52,301 bases of DNA, taken from assembly GCA_017546705.1 (NCBI GenBank), contig JAFYSB010000056.1, forward strand, positions 1 through 52,301, in the 5' to 3' direction. A model generated the notes under the pieces. That model did no database searches and was not told where the DNA came from. It was given only the letters and a program-made list of their open reading frames with translations. The DNA comes from Paludibacteraceae bacterium. Lineage in GTDB: Bacteria; Bacteroidota; Bacteroidia; Bacteroidales; Paludibacteraceae. Within the stretch, counting starts at the first letter, position 1; every line of letters starts with the position of its first letter. Shown here in pieces: positions 7,709 through 15,443 of the stretch. A program made the translations under genes and the position numbers.

Positions 7709-8260
7709 ATGGAAAAAGATTTTTTTCGTAAAACAGCAGAATCATATACTACTCGTTTTCATCAACTTGCTGAAACTGGTATTGTAAATGAGATGTCTTT
7801 TGATATTGATAGCAAGGATTTTGAAGACAAATACCGTGACATGGAAGATGTCCGCTATGCAACTCCTTTCAAAACAATGTTTGAGCAACTAGCTGAAGTT
7901 GATGACCTGCCATGTCTTTATCGCTGGGAAATCACATCGCCCTATGACGCAGAGCAAATCAAACAAACCGTCAGTCAATTGCCAAAATATACACCTCGTG
8001 TTCTTAAAAAAGCTGTAGCAAAAGAAGATACGCTTTATGTGGGTAAAGTGCAACAATATATTGTAGGAAGAATAATCCAACATCTTGGTTATCACCTAAA
8101 TCAAGCATCACATGGACTACAACTCAACGATTGGGCAAAAGCAATGAACTTAAGGTTTAAACTGCATATTATTGTTTTGCCATGCGATGTAATACCTGTA
8201 CAAGAGATTTTCGAGACAGAACTCGCTCGCAAATATGAACCACTAATTGGAATTCATTAA
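7709..8260 (+). CDS. GIY-YIG-like nuclease
   Basis: A 183-residue protein. Its second half has the order expected for a divergent GIY-YIG domain: CLYRW at about 69-73 in place of GIY, TLYVGK at about 108-113 in place of YIG, then GRIIQHLG near 120-127 supplying the conserved Arg, and a C-terminal FETELARKYEPLIG resembling the family's Glu...P-hydrophobic ending. There is no DNA-binding repeat domain, and the first 65 residues are unassigned. I chose ATG at 7709 rather than the in-frame TTG at 7643, which lies inside the upstream hairpin region. It sits between the candidate structured RNA and a secreted protein, in AT-rich DNA. A restriction or defence role is inference. The domain call is moderate because the motifs are diverged. 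Confidence 0.6.
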   Translation: MEKDFFRKTAESYTTRFHQLAETGIVNEMSFDIDSKDFEDKYRDMEDVRYATPFKTMFEQLAEVDDLPCLYRWEITSPYDAEQIKQTVSQLPKYTPRVLKKAVAKEDTLYVGKVQQYIVGRIIQHLGYHLNQASHGLQLNDWAKAMNLRFKLHIIVLPCDVIPVQEIFETELARKYEPLIGIH

Positions 8261-8279
8261 CAAATTAAATATAACAATC

Positions 8280-9926
8280 ATGAAAAAAACATTTATCTTA
8301 ACGACATTGGCATTCATTGCCATTTCGATGAACGCTCAAACAGTTCAAACCAAAACGCTTGACTTGGGCGATGATGTAACAGTCACTTATTCCTATTATC
8401 TTGATGACAATGGGGAAGAAATAAAGCATGGAAAAATGACGGTGACGGAAGCACCTATAAATAACAATGCTCGTAAAGGAAAGAAAACGGTAACCTGCAA
8501 TTATCAACACAATAAAATAACAGGCACTTTTACCTATTCGTGCAACATGTCACACTACGAAAAATACATTGATTATTCTAAAGGAGTTGATTATAATGTG
8601 ACAAATGGAGCTTACGAGGTTAGTACTATGTGGGAAAAAGTGCGTGATCAGAAAGAAAATTTCACGGTAGAAGTTTTTGATAGTTATTTAACAGGAAATA
8701 TCAACATTTCTTTCAATGCACGACATGCAAACTATCAACTTTTAACTCTTGTTGGTAAAGCAGAAAATGGAGTGCTTGTAGATGGAACAACATTTGAATT
8801 AAAACAAGAGGGAGAGATACTTGATAACTATCAAAATATAGCTCCAGATTTCAATAATGCAAAGTATGTAGATTTTGAAGCTGGCAATAAATATGGAGCA
8901 GGACAATACACATATTATTCAGAAGGAGTAGTTATTGATTTTGGATTCACTGCTTGCCGTTGTAGTTTTATTCTTAAATACCCACGTTTCACCAAACCCT
9001 ATATTTCGCTTAATGATATTGATTGGTGGGAGAAGTATAAATCAGGGGAAGGAGATGACATAGGTGATTCTATAATTTATGTGAGTACAATTTACGAGGG
9101 CACCAAACCTTATGGAAGTAAAAAAGAGGTTAGATATGATTTGTTAGATAGAGATATTGAGTTCGTTAGTCAACTGTTGGATTCATTGAAAAGAGTGAAA
9201 TCAGAACGCGAAGAACAAGCCAAATTGGAAGAAGAAGTGCGTGTTAAAAAATATAATGAACTTTTCTCAAAAGTAGCAAGTACATACAATGCCTGTACTG
9301 GAGCCGAATGGCAAAAATACAACTCGTTTTATGGAGAAACGCAATGTACTTTGCTACATAAAAAAGAGGACAAAACACTTTTAACCTTGTTAGATATAAA
9401 TGTAGAAAATATCGTTTGTGGTGAAGTGAATAAACATAGGAAAACATTAATTAAATTCGCGACTAATATAAACAAAAGTTACTATGAAAAAAAATATTCT
9501 ATTGATCCAAAAGATTTGGATTCTTTGAAAAACTATCTAGATAGAGTCAATCCTGAAATGTTAGATACACTAAAACAAATTAGGGCAATCGCACCAAAAG
9601 CAATTAATAAATGTAAGGAAGTCGCTTCATTATATACAAAAACGTCATCAACTTCATCTAATTATCAAAAATATTCAAGAGAGAATAGCAGCAGTAAGAT
9701 AGCAAAGAAACCTATAATCTATAATGCTTATATTGAAATAGCAAAGCATATACATGACGGAATTGTTGGCAAGTCTATAACTGATTTATCTAATGCGATA
9801 ACTTTGTTAGATCAAATAAATGATAAAATGATTCTATTTGCTACTACAAAAACAAAAGATTTGGAAAAATCCCTTCAAGTAGCCGCCTCACCAGAAGAAA
9901 AGTTACACCTTTTCTTGCAACAATAG
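8280..9926 (+). CDS. Secreted protein of unknown function with coiled coil (548 aa)
   Basis: The ATG at 8280 gives a clean Sec signal peptide (MKKTFILTTLAFIAISMNAQ); the longer in-frame start at 8247 would bury it, so 8280 is preferred. The mature part begins with a beta-rich region (about 20-260) containing MORN-like short phrases such as KITGTFTYSCN and YGAGQYTYYSEG. A charged coiled coil follows (about 300-340, KRVKSEREEQAKLEEEVRVKK), then a helical C-terminal third. I do not recognise the family. No lipobox is present, so it is probably periplasmic or surface-exposed. It follows the GIY-YIG gene by 19 bp and is closed by a terminator at 9951-9974. Base composition matches the neighbouring AT-rich genes. 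Confidence 0.6.
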   Translation: MKKTFILTTLAFIAISMNAQTVQTKTLDLGDDVTVTYSYYLDDNGEEIKHGKMTVTEAPINNNARKGKKTVTCNYQHNKITGTFTYSCNMSHYEKYIDYSKGVDYNVTNGAYEVSTMWEKVRDQKENFTVEVFDSYLTGNINISFNARHANYQLLTLVGKAENGVLVDGTTFELKQEGEILDNYQNIAPDFNNAKYVDFEAGNKYGAGQYTYYSEGVVIDFGFTACRCSFILKYPRFTKPYISLNDIDWWEKYKSGEGDDIGDSIIYVSTIYEGTKPYGSKKEVRYDLLDRDIEFVSQLLDSLKRVKSEREEQAKLEEEVRVKKYNELFSKVASTYNACTGAEWQKYNSFYGETQCTLLHKKEDKTLLTLLDINVENIVCGEVNKHRKTLIKFATNINKSYYEKKYSIDPKDLDSLKNYLDRVNPEMLDTLKQIRAIAPKAINKCKEVASLYTKTSSTSSNYQKYSRENSSSKIAKKPIIYNAYIEIAKHIHDGIVGKSITDLSNAITLLDQINDKMILFATTKTKDLEKSLQVAASPEEKLHLFLQQ

Positions 9927-9950
9927 AAGAATTACAATCTTTCGGCACAA

Positions 9951-9974
9951 CTTTCGGCACGCGAAAGCTTTTTT
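9951..9974 (+). terminator. Intrinsic terminator after the secreted-protein gene
   Basis: CTTTCG (9951-9956), loop GCACG, CGAAAG (9962-9967), then C and six T (9969-9974). It lies 24 bp after the stop codon at 9926. Confidence 0.8.
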
Positions 9975-10320
9975 CTAAAAAACACTATAAGCGGGAAGCG
10001 ATTGATTTACAACACTTCCCGCTTGCTTTATATATCTAATTCACCTTCAATTTCCTCAATCTTCGGCACAAAAACACTATTATGCCGAAGATACGGCATC
10101 ACTATATTAATATAGAGTTGTTTCTTCAAGTGCAGACTTTGCATTTACTTAAGATTCAGCGGTCGCGTTTTGGGATTTCCCCAAAATGCGGAGCGGTTGC
10201 AATTTATTTCAGAGAACTTAGTAAAAGCGAGGTTTGTAGCGTAGCAAATTGGATTTTATAAGATTTCTCGCGCTCAGCGCGTAGGAGATTACATCACCCT
10301 TATCCTTCCTATCAATAGTT
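9975..10320. other. Gene-poor stretch rich in hairpins
   Basis: No supported gene. It holds at least three inverted repeats. AAGCGGGAAG (9989-9998) pairs with CTTCCCGCTT (10015-10024). ATCTTCGGCA (10059-10068) pairs with TGCCGAAGAT (10083-10092). GCGTTTTGGG (10165-10174) pairs with CCCAAAATGC (10180-10189, one G-T). TTCGGCACAA occurs at 9941 and again at 10062, with TTCGGCAC at 9953. Near the right end CGCG-CTCAG-CGCG resembles the palindromic mini-repeats seen elsewhere. It could be repeat debris or hold an unrecognised small RNA. Confidence 0.5.
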
Positions 10321-10345
10321 ATTGCCTACAAATTTAACACACCTC

Positions 10346-10376
10346 TTGCAAATCTCAAAAAAAAGCAGTACCTTTG
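10346..10376 (+). promoter_or_regulatory. Bacteroidota promoter upstream of yeiH-like gene
   Basis: TTG at 10346-10348 (within TTGCA), a 20-nt spacer with an A8 tract, TACCTTTG at 10369-10376. The start codon is 79 bp downstream; a 7-bp repeat array lies in the leader. Confidence 0.75.
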
Positions 10377-10414
10377 CAGAGTATTTAGATTTTCTAGTAC
10401 ATACACCAACGGAA

Positions 10415-10456
10415 GTTCATAATTCAAAATTCATAATTCTTAATTCAAAATTAACA
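10415..10456 (+). repeat. 7-bp-period array ending at the yeiH-like start codon
   Basis: Six contiguous heptamers: GTTCATA, ATTCAAA, ATTCATA, ATTCTTA, ATTCAAA, ATTAACA. The last base of the last unit is the A of the ATG at 10456-10458. Confidence 0.8.
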
Positions 10457-11430
10457 TGGTGCTCCGCAAATACAACCGCCATATATACATCGCACTGCTA
10501 TCCATTCTCACACTTTGCTTGCTCTGCGATTATATCCCTGCGCTCCGTTTCCTTTCGACGTGGGTAACACCTCCTGTGGTGCTGTTTATTGGCTTAGTTT
10601 TTGCCCTACTTTGCGGACAAGCCTATCCCACTTTCAACAAGCAAGTCTCTAAGAAACTCCTCCAATACTCCGTCATCGGTTTAGGTTTTGGTATGAATCT
10701 CCAAGCCTCGCTCGCTTCGGGTAAGGAGGGCATGCTCTTTACGATTATATCCGTCGTTGGCACTTTACTCATCGGCATGTTTATCGGTTGTAAAGTACTG
10801 AAACTCAACCGTAACACGTCCTACCTCATCAGCTCGGGCACAGCTATCTGTGGCGGTAGTGCTATTGCAGCTGTAGGACCTATCATCAAAGCTAAAGACA
10901 CCGATATGTCCATGGCATTGGCTACGGTATTTATCCTCAATGCCATTGGACTATTCCTTTTCCCTATTATGGGTCATTGGTTGGGACTAAGCCAACAAGA
11001 GTTCGGCACATGGGCTGCTATCGCTATTCATGACACGAGTTCCGTAGTCGGTGCAGGTGCCGCCTATGGCGAAGAAGCCCTGCAAGTGGCTACGACCATC
11101 AAACTCACCCGTGCATTGTGGATTATCCCGCTAGCATTAGTCACATCAGTCATTTTCCGCAGCGAGGGCAAGAAAATCAGTATTCCATGGTTTATCTTGT
11201 TCTTTATTGTGGCCATGCTTATCAACACCTACCTTTTGGCGGATTTTCCTGAAGTGGGTAAGTTCATCGCGGGTATTGCACGCAAGGGACTTATCATCAC
11301 GATGTTCTTCATTGGCGCCTCCCTATCCGTAGATGTCATCAAATCCGTCGGCATCCGTCCCTTGCTCCAAGGCATTTTGCTTTGGATCATCATCAGTGCG
11401 GGCTCCTTGGCGTATATCTTGCTATTTTAG
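10456..11430 (+). CDS. YeiH/UPF0324 family inner-membrane transporter
   Basis: A 324-residue protein made almost entirely of hydrophobic helices (about ten). It carries the UPF0324/YeiH hallmarks: LGFGMNL in the early third, the signature GTAICGGSAIAAVGPI near residues 130-145, and IAIHDTSSVVGAGAAYG near 195-210. Members are called putative sulfate exporters, but transport has rarely been demonstrated, so the substrate stays open. The ATG at 10456 is the first Met of the family-like N-terminus and directly follows a heptamer array. It is the first gene of a plus-strand series running to 16100. Confidence 0.85.
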   Translation: MVLRKYNRHIYIALLSILTLCLLCDYIPALRFLSTWVTPPVVLFIGLVFALLCGQAYPTFNKQVSKKLLQYSVIGLGFGMNLQASLASGKEGMLFTIISVVGTLLIGMFIGCKVLKLNRNTSYLISSGTAICGGSAIAAVGPIIKAKDTDMSMALATVFILNAIGLFLFPIMGHWLGLSQQEFGTWAAIAIHDTSSVVGAGAAYGEEALQVATTIKLTRALWIIPLALVTSVIFRSEGKKISIPWFILFFIVAMLINTYLLADFPEVGKFIAGIARKGLIITMFFIGASLSVDVIKSVGIRPLLQGILLWIIISAGSLAYILLF

Positions 11431-11479
11431 GAGAATACATTTTTTGAAATTAATAAAAAATATTTAACTATTATATTTT

Positions 11480-11887
11480 ATGAAACAGTTTATTCTTATT
11501 ATCTTTGCTTCGATAACAATGACAGCAGCACAAGATACCACACAAGTTCAAGACACAATGCAAAAAGCAGTTAAGGAGTTTGTTCAGTCTGATGTTTTTC
11601 CTCAGTTTCCAGGTGGAAAAGAAGCTATGGCATATTTCTTAAATAAAAACCTCGTTTACCCTTCAGCAGCACGCAAACAAAAGATAGAAGGTACAACCAA
11701 GTGTACTTTTGTCATAGAAAAAGACGGAAGCGTAACAAACGTAACCATTAAAGAAAGTTCAGGCAACGAGTTACTAGATCAAGAGGCTGTACGTGTAATC
11801 AGCAAAATGCCTAAGTGGATGCCTGGATTTAAAGATGGTAAAGCCGTACGTGTAAAATTTGACATGCCTGTACACTTTAAATTATAA
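11480..11887 (+). CDS. Secreted TonB C-terminal-domain protein
   Basis: A 135-residue protein with a signal-peptide-like start (MKQFILIIFASITMTAAQ) and a complete TonB C-terminal domain at about 40-135: FPGGKEAMAYFL, YPSAARKQKIEGTTKC, IKESSGNELLDQEAVRVI, MPKWMPGFKDGKAVRVKF. It lacks the long proline-rich linker of a true energy-transducing TonB. It may be a periplasmic accessory protein or a partner of a surface system (inference). A full-length tonB lies separately at 28396-29076. It sits between the YeiH-like and alkaline phosphatase genes, with 12 bp to the latter, so it is probably co-transcribed with it. Confidence 0.8.
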   Translation: MKQFILIIFASITMTAAQDTTQVQDTMQKAVKEFVQSDVFPQFPGGKEAMAYFLNKNLVYPSAARKQKIEGTTKCTFVIEKDGSVTNVTIKESSGNELLDQEAVRVISKMPKWMPGFKDGKAVRVKFDMPVHFKL

Positions 11888-11899
11888 TTCACTAGCAAT

Positions 11900-13069
11900 A
11901 TGAAAAAGATTCTCCTATCCACCATGGCATTGGTCATGCTACTGAGCAGTTGCACATCCACATGTGACAAGCCAACCAATGTGATTTATCTCATCGGCGA
12001 TGGTATGGGTTTTGGTGCCGTAACATCGCTGCTGCTAACCGCTGACGAGCAGACTGGCTTTGAGATGGCACCTGTGATCGGACTCAACGAAACATGCTCT
12101 GCTAACAACTATGTGACTGACTCGCCTGCTGGTGGTACCGCACTTGCTACAGGAACACGCACATGCAACGGTTTCCTTGGCGTAGGATCAGATAGCGTAC
12201 AACTCACTAGTATTCTCAAAAAAGCCCAAAAGATGGGTAAAAAGACAGGTATTGTCGTGAATACCACTCTCACAGAAGCTACACCAGGAGCATTCTACGC
12301 AGGGGTAACTTCTCGCAAAGATAGTTATACCATAGCCAAACAATTCACCGAAAGTGGTGTGGATATCGCCATTGGTGCAGGTTTGACTGCATTTATCAAT
12401 CGCCCTGACTCTGTGGATATGACCGCAGTACTCATCGATAAGGGTTATGATGTATATCTAGATTGGAAATCCGTGCTCAACAGTCAGTCTGAGAAGTTTG
12501 TAGGCATCCTACAAATGAGCGATGTTCACCGCCGCAATAAACCAAGCACCAAGACCGCTAGCGCTGCTGATGGAGCGGAAGTATGCCTAGCTGCCCAACT
12601 AGCGGCTACCGACGATACAAACGATAGCATCCGTTTTGCAGAGCCAGACAGATACCTCGAGAAAGCATGCATCAAAACCCTAGAGCAATTGGAGAAGAAT
12701 GCCCCTAAAGGATTCTTTTTGATGGTGGAAAGCGCTATCATCGATGGCTACGGACATAACAACGATGCCGAAGGTATGGTAGAAGAGATGCAGGAGTTTG
12801 ATCGTACATTGAAAGCACTGGTTGCTTATGTAAACCAACATCCTAACACCTTACTTGTTGTAACTGCTGACCACGAAACAGGCGGCACAAGCGTATCATA
12901 CAAAAGTTACCCTGTGAACCAACCAGAGGGCATGCAACTCAGCTTTAGCACCAAAGGTCATAGCGGAACAGTAGTACCTATCTTTGCCTACGGCGCTGGT
13001 GCAGAGAATTTTGCAGGTATATTCCAAAACAAAGAGATACCTGGTATCATTGAAGAATTAATCAAATAA
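11900..13069 (+). CDS. Alkaline phosphatase lipoprotein
   Basis: A 389-residue PhoA-superfamily enzyme that hydrolyses phosphomonoesters outside the inner membrane. A lipoprotein signal ends at LLSSC (Cys18). The metal-binding D34 is in LIGDGMGFG and the catalytic serine S75 in YVTDSPAGGTALATG. Further metal ligands are seen in DGYGHNNDAEGM (near 283) and VTADHETGG (near 325), with a late histidine in STKGHSGTVVP. The length is usual for the Bacteroidota form. It follows the TonB-C gene by 12 bp and precedes the SpoIID-like gene by 9 bp, so the three are probably one transcript. No phosphate-responsive operator could be recognised. Confidence 0.92.
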   Translation: MKKILLSTMALVMLLSSCTSTCDKPTNVIYLIGDGMGFGAVTSLLLTADEQTGFEMAPVIGLNETCSANNYVTDSPAGGTALATGTRTCNGFLGVGSDSVQLTSILKKAQKMGKKTGIVVNTTLTEATPGAFYAGVTSRKDSYTIAKQFTESGVDIAIGAGLTAFINRPDSVDMTAVLIDKGYDVYLDWKSVLNSQSEKFVGILQMSDVHRRNKPSTKTASAADGAEVCLAAQLAATDDTNDSIRFAEPDRYLEKACIKTLEQLEKNAPKGFFLMVESAIIDGYGHNNDAEGMVEEMQEFDRTLKALVAYVNQHPNTLLVVTADHETGGTSVSYKSYPVNQPEGMQLSFSTKGHSGTVVPIFAYGAGAENFAGIFQNKEIPGIIEELIK

Positions 13070-13078
13070 CATACACGC

Positions 13079-14269
13079 ATGAAACACCAAATTGCAGTGG
13101 GCGTCATGACTGCCCCAAAGATTGAGGCCGTTATTCCAGGCCCTCACTCCACCCCAGAACATCCTACATTTCTCCTCAAGAACGTTCGCATCGGTATCGG
13201 TTTTCACTGGGACCGCCTCGAGGACCAAGAGTTTGAAGGCACACTCGAGATACGCGACAACGCAGATGGTACACAAACTGCTATCAACCGTCTCGACGTA
13301 GAAGATTACCTCAGCTCAGTTATTACCTCTGAAATGTCTGCTACTTCTTCTTTGGAGCTCTTGAAAGCACACGCTGTTATCTCTCGCAGTTGGGTACTTC
13401 GTCCTATCATCAGCCCATCCACTTGCACAGACAAACCTGATCTCAGCGATCCAGACCGCCACGTGATCTGGTACGAGAGAGATGCACACGAGGGCTTTGA
13501 TGTTTGTGCAGATGATCACTGCCAACGCTACGAGGGTATCACACGTCGCGATGAGCACCCAGAGGCGGCTGCCAACGTGCAGCAAGCCATCGACGCTACC
13601 CGCGGACAAGTTCTCATGTACGACGGCAAAGTATGCGACGCACGCTTCTACAAGGCTTGCGGTGGCGCTACCGAAGTGTTTGAAAACGCATGGGCAAACG
13701 AGCATTATCCATACTTGGAGCCTGTGCGCGATGAGATTGGCACTCCTCTACCCGACCTAACGATCGAAGAGAACGCACAAGAGTTTATCCGTACTTCGCC
13801 TTCTGCATACTGCAACACCAATGACGCACGCGTACTTGGTCAAGTGCTCAACAACTACGACCAAGAAACCAAAGACTTTTATCGCTGGACCGTACAATAC
13901 ACCAAAGAGGAACTCAGCGACATCATCCGCGAGCGCTCGGGTATCGATTTCGGCGAGATACTCGACCTCGTACCAATCAAGCGTGGTCCATCTGCTCGTT
14001 TGTATGAGATGCAAATCGTAGGTAGCAAGCGAACCATGGTGATTGGCAAGGAGTTGGAGATCCGCAAATGGTTGAGCAAGAGCCACTTGTATAGTAGTGC
14101 TTTTGTTGTTGATCGCAACGAAAATGGCGACTTTATATTGACTGGTGCAGGTTGGGGACACGGCGTAGGCTTGTGCCAAATCGGTGCTGCTGTGATGGCT
14201 GCCAAGGGTTATACCTACGAGCAAATCTTGGCGCACTACTTCCCAGGAAGCGAGTTGAAGGTAATTTAA
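13079..14269 (+). CDS. SpoIID/LytB domain protein
   Basis: A 396-residue protein. NRLDVEDYLSSVITSEMSATSSLELLKAHAVISRSW at about 73-105 is the SpoIID/LytB core with the conserved ExM...ALKAQAV-type helix. ACGGATEVFENAW follows in the middle and GAGWGHGVGLCQIGA near 358 closes the domain. In Firmicutes, SpoIID is a lytic transglycosylase that cleaves denuded peptidoglycan glycan strands; Bacteroidota homologues are little studied. Unlike its neighbours, the predicted N-terminus (MKHQIAVGVMTAPKIEAV) has no signal peptide, so location is unclear. It follows the phosphatase by 9 bp. Peptidoglycan or muropeptide processing is the best guess. Confidence 0.82.
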   Translation: MKHQIAVGVMTAPKIEAVIPGPHSTPEHPTFLLKNVRIGIGFHWDRLEDQEFEGTLEIRDNADGTQTAINRLDVEDYLSSVITSEMSATSSLELLKAHAVISRSWVLRPIISPSTCTDKPDLSDPDRHVIWYERDAHEGFDVCADDHCQRYEGITRRDEHPEAAANVQQAIDATRGQVLMYDGKVCDARFYKACGGATEVFENAWANEHYPYLEPVRDEIGTPLPDLTIEENAQEFIRTSPSAYCNTNDARVLGQVLNNYDQETKDFYRWTVQYTKEELSDIIRERSGIDFGEILDLVPIKRGPSARLYEMQIVGSKRTMVIGKELEIRKWLSKSHLYSSAFVVDRNENGDFILTGAGWGHGVGLCQIGAAVMAAKGYTYEQILAHYFPGSELKVI

Positions 14270-14274
14270 TTCCG

Positions 14275-14336
14275 CCCACAGATTGCACAGATTATCACCA
14301 ATAAAAAGTTCAGTGCACATCTGTGAAATCAGTGGG
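14275..14336. repeat. Intergenic inverted repeat (CACAGAT class)
   Basis: CCCAC-a-GATT-g-CACAGAT (14275-14292) pairs with ATCTGTG-a-AATC-a-GTGGG (14319-14336), giving 16 bp in three blocks and a 26-nt loop. No T-run follows. It fills the gap between the SpoIID-like and BtuF-like genes. Confidence 0.6.
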
Positions 14337-14348
14337 AAATAATAAAGA

Positions 14349-15383
14349 ATGACAAGACTATATTTCATACTGTGTTTGCTTGGGTTGGTATGTGTGGCAT
14401 GCCAACCTACAGCCAATACATCTGTCATAGATAATAACGCTTCTTTTAGCATTGACAGACAAGGAGATAGCACTACTATAACAATTTATTCTCCTTGGCA
14501 GAAGGGCAAAGTGATGCAACAATTGGCGTTCAACCAAGCTTATGAGCGCATTGTCTGCACCTCGGCTACGCATATGGGGTTTATCAGCGAGTTGGGGATG
14601 ATGGACAAAGTGGTAGGAGTTTGTCGCCCAGAGCGTGTCTATAATCTGAGTGAGGAAGAGCGTGAGCGTATCACAGATATTGGGGATGATATGCAACCTA
14701 GTATGGAACAAATCCTTTTACTCAATCCCGATCTCGTGATACTCTACACCTACGCTCAAGGCGACCCTATTCCCGCACAAGTAGAGGCATTGGGTATCCC
14801 TATTCTGTATTGCAACGAATGGACCGAGACTACCCCACTCGCTCGCGCCGAATGGATACGCGTGTTTGGCGCCGTCTTTGGTTGTTCGACCAAGGCGGAC
14901 AGCATATACGCGAGCGTCATGGACGCATATGAGCAGTTGAAAGTTGATAGTTTAAAGTTTAAAGGCAAGAGTATCATGTCCGGTATGTCGTGGCGAGGAA
15001 CTTGGTATGTGCCAGCGGGGGGAACATTTATGGGTAATTTATTTCGCGATGCAGGGGCACAATACAAGTATGAAAACCATCCTTCTACCTCATCTATTCC
15101 ACTGACCATGGAACAAGCCATTCAAGATTTTGCTCAAGCGGATGTATGGGTGGGTTGTGAAGCTAATAGTTTGAAGGAATTAGAGGCAATAGATAAGAAA
15201 CATACTTGGTTCAAAGCTTTTCAAACGGGGCAAGTGTATAATTTCCGTCGCAGGGCATTGCCTAGTGGAGCCAATGACTTTTGGGAATCGGGTACGGTTC
15301 ACCCAGAGCGTATTTTGCAAGACTTGCAATACATTTTAGAAGGCGATACTACGCAACTTCACTATGCAGAAAAGTTGAAATAA
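14349..15383 (+). CDS. BtuF/FepB-type substrate-binding lipoprotein
   Basis: A 344-residue lipoprotein (lipobox VCVAC, Cys18). The mature part has the periplasmic-binding fold of iron-siderophore or cobalamin ABC systems: YERIVCTSATHMGFISELG, VVGVCRPERVYN, DIGDDMQPSMEQILLLNPDLVILY, and a second lobe with AGGTFMGNLFRDAGAQY and ANDFWESGTVHPERILQDL. No permease or ATPase gene is adjacent in this window, so the partner transporter is elsewhere, and metal, haem or corrinoid specificity cannot be told. No cobalamin riboswitch was seen upstream. Residues 196-205, between the two lobes, are encoded by four 7-bp repeats (14936-14963). Confidence 0.85.
   Translation: MTRLYFILCLLGLVCVACQPTANTSVIDNNASFSIDRQGDSTTITIYSPWQKGKVMQQLAFNQAYERIVCTSATHMGFISELGMMDKVVGVCRPERVYNLSEEERERITDIGDDMQPSMEQILLLNPDLVILYTYAQGDPIPAQVEALGIPILYCNEWTETTPLARAEWIRVFGAVFGCSTKADSIYASVMDAYEQLKVDSLKFKGKSIMSGMSWRGTWYVPAGGTFMGNLFRDAGAQYKYENHPSTSSIPLTMEQAIQDFAQADVWVGCEANSLKELEAIDKKHTWFKAFQTGQVYNFRRRALPSGANDFWESGTVHPERILQDLQYILEGDTTQLHYAEKLK
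14936..14963 (+). repeat. 7-bp-period array inside the BtuF-like gene
   Basis: Four contiguous heptamers, GTTGAAA, GTTGATA, GTTTAAA, GTTTAAA, read through in frame as part of QLKVDSLKFKGKS. Confidence 0.6.
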
Positions 15384-15443
15384 TCATTATAAAGAATATT
15401 GGGAATAATCATTATAACTTATTATATAATAGACCTTTAATTG

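Noticed and set aside
10322-10567. 81-codon frame overlapping the yeiH-like start
   Set aside because: It crosses the promoter and the heptamer array and has no protein-like features.
14270-14348. Cobalamin riboswitch before the BtuF-like gene
   Set aside because: The interval is only 79 bp, holds a simple inverted repeat and lacks a B12-box-like sequence.
13757-14473. 238-codon minus-strand frame across the SpoIID-like and BtuF-like genes
   Set aside because: It spans two well-supported plus-strand genes and an intergenic inverted repeat.
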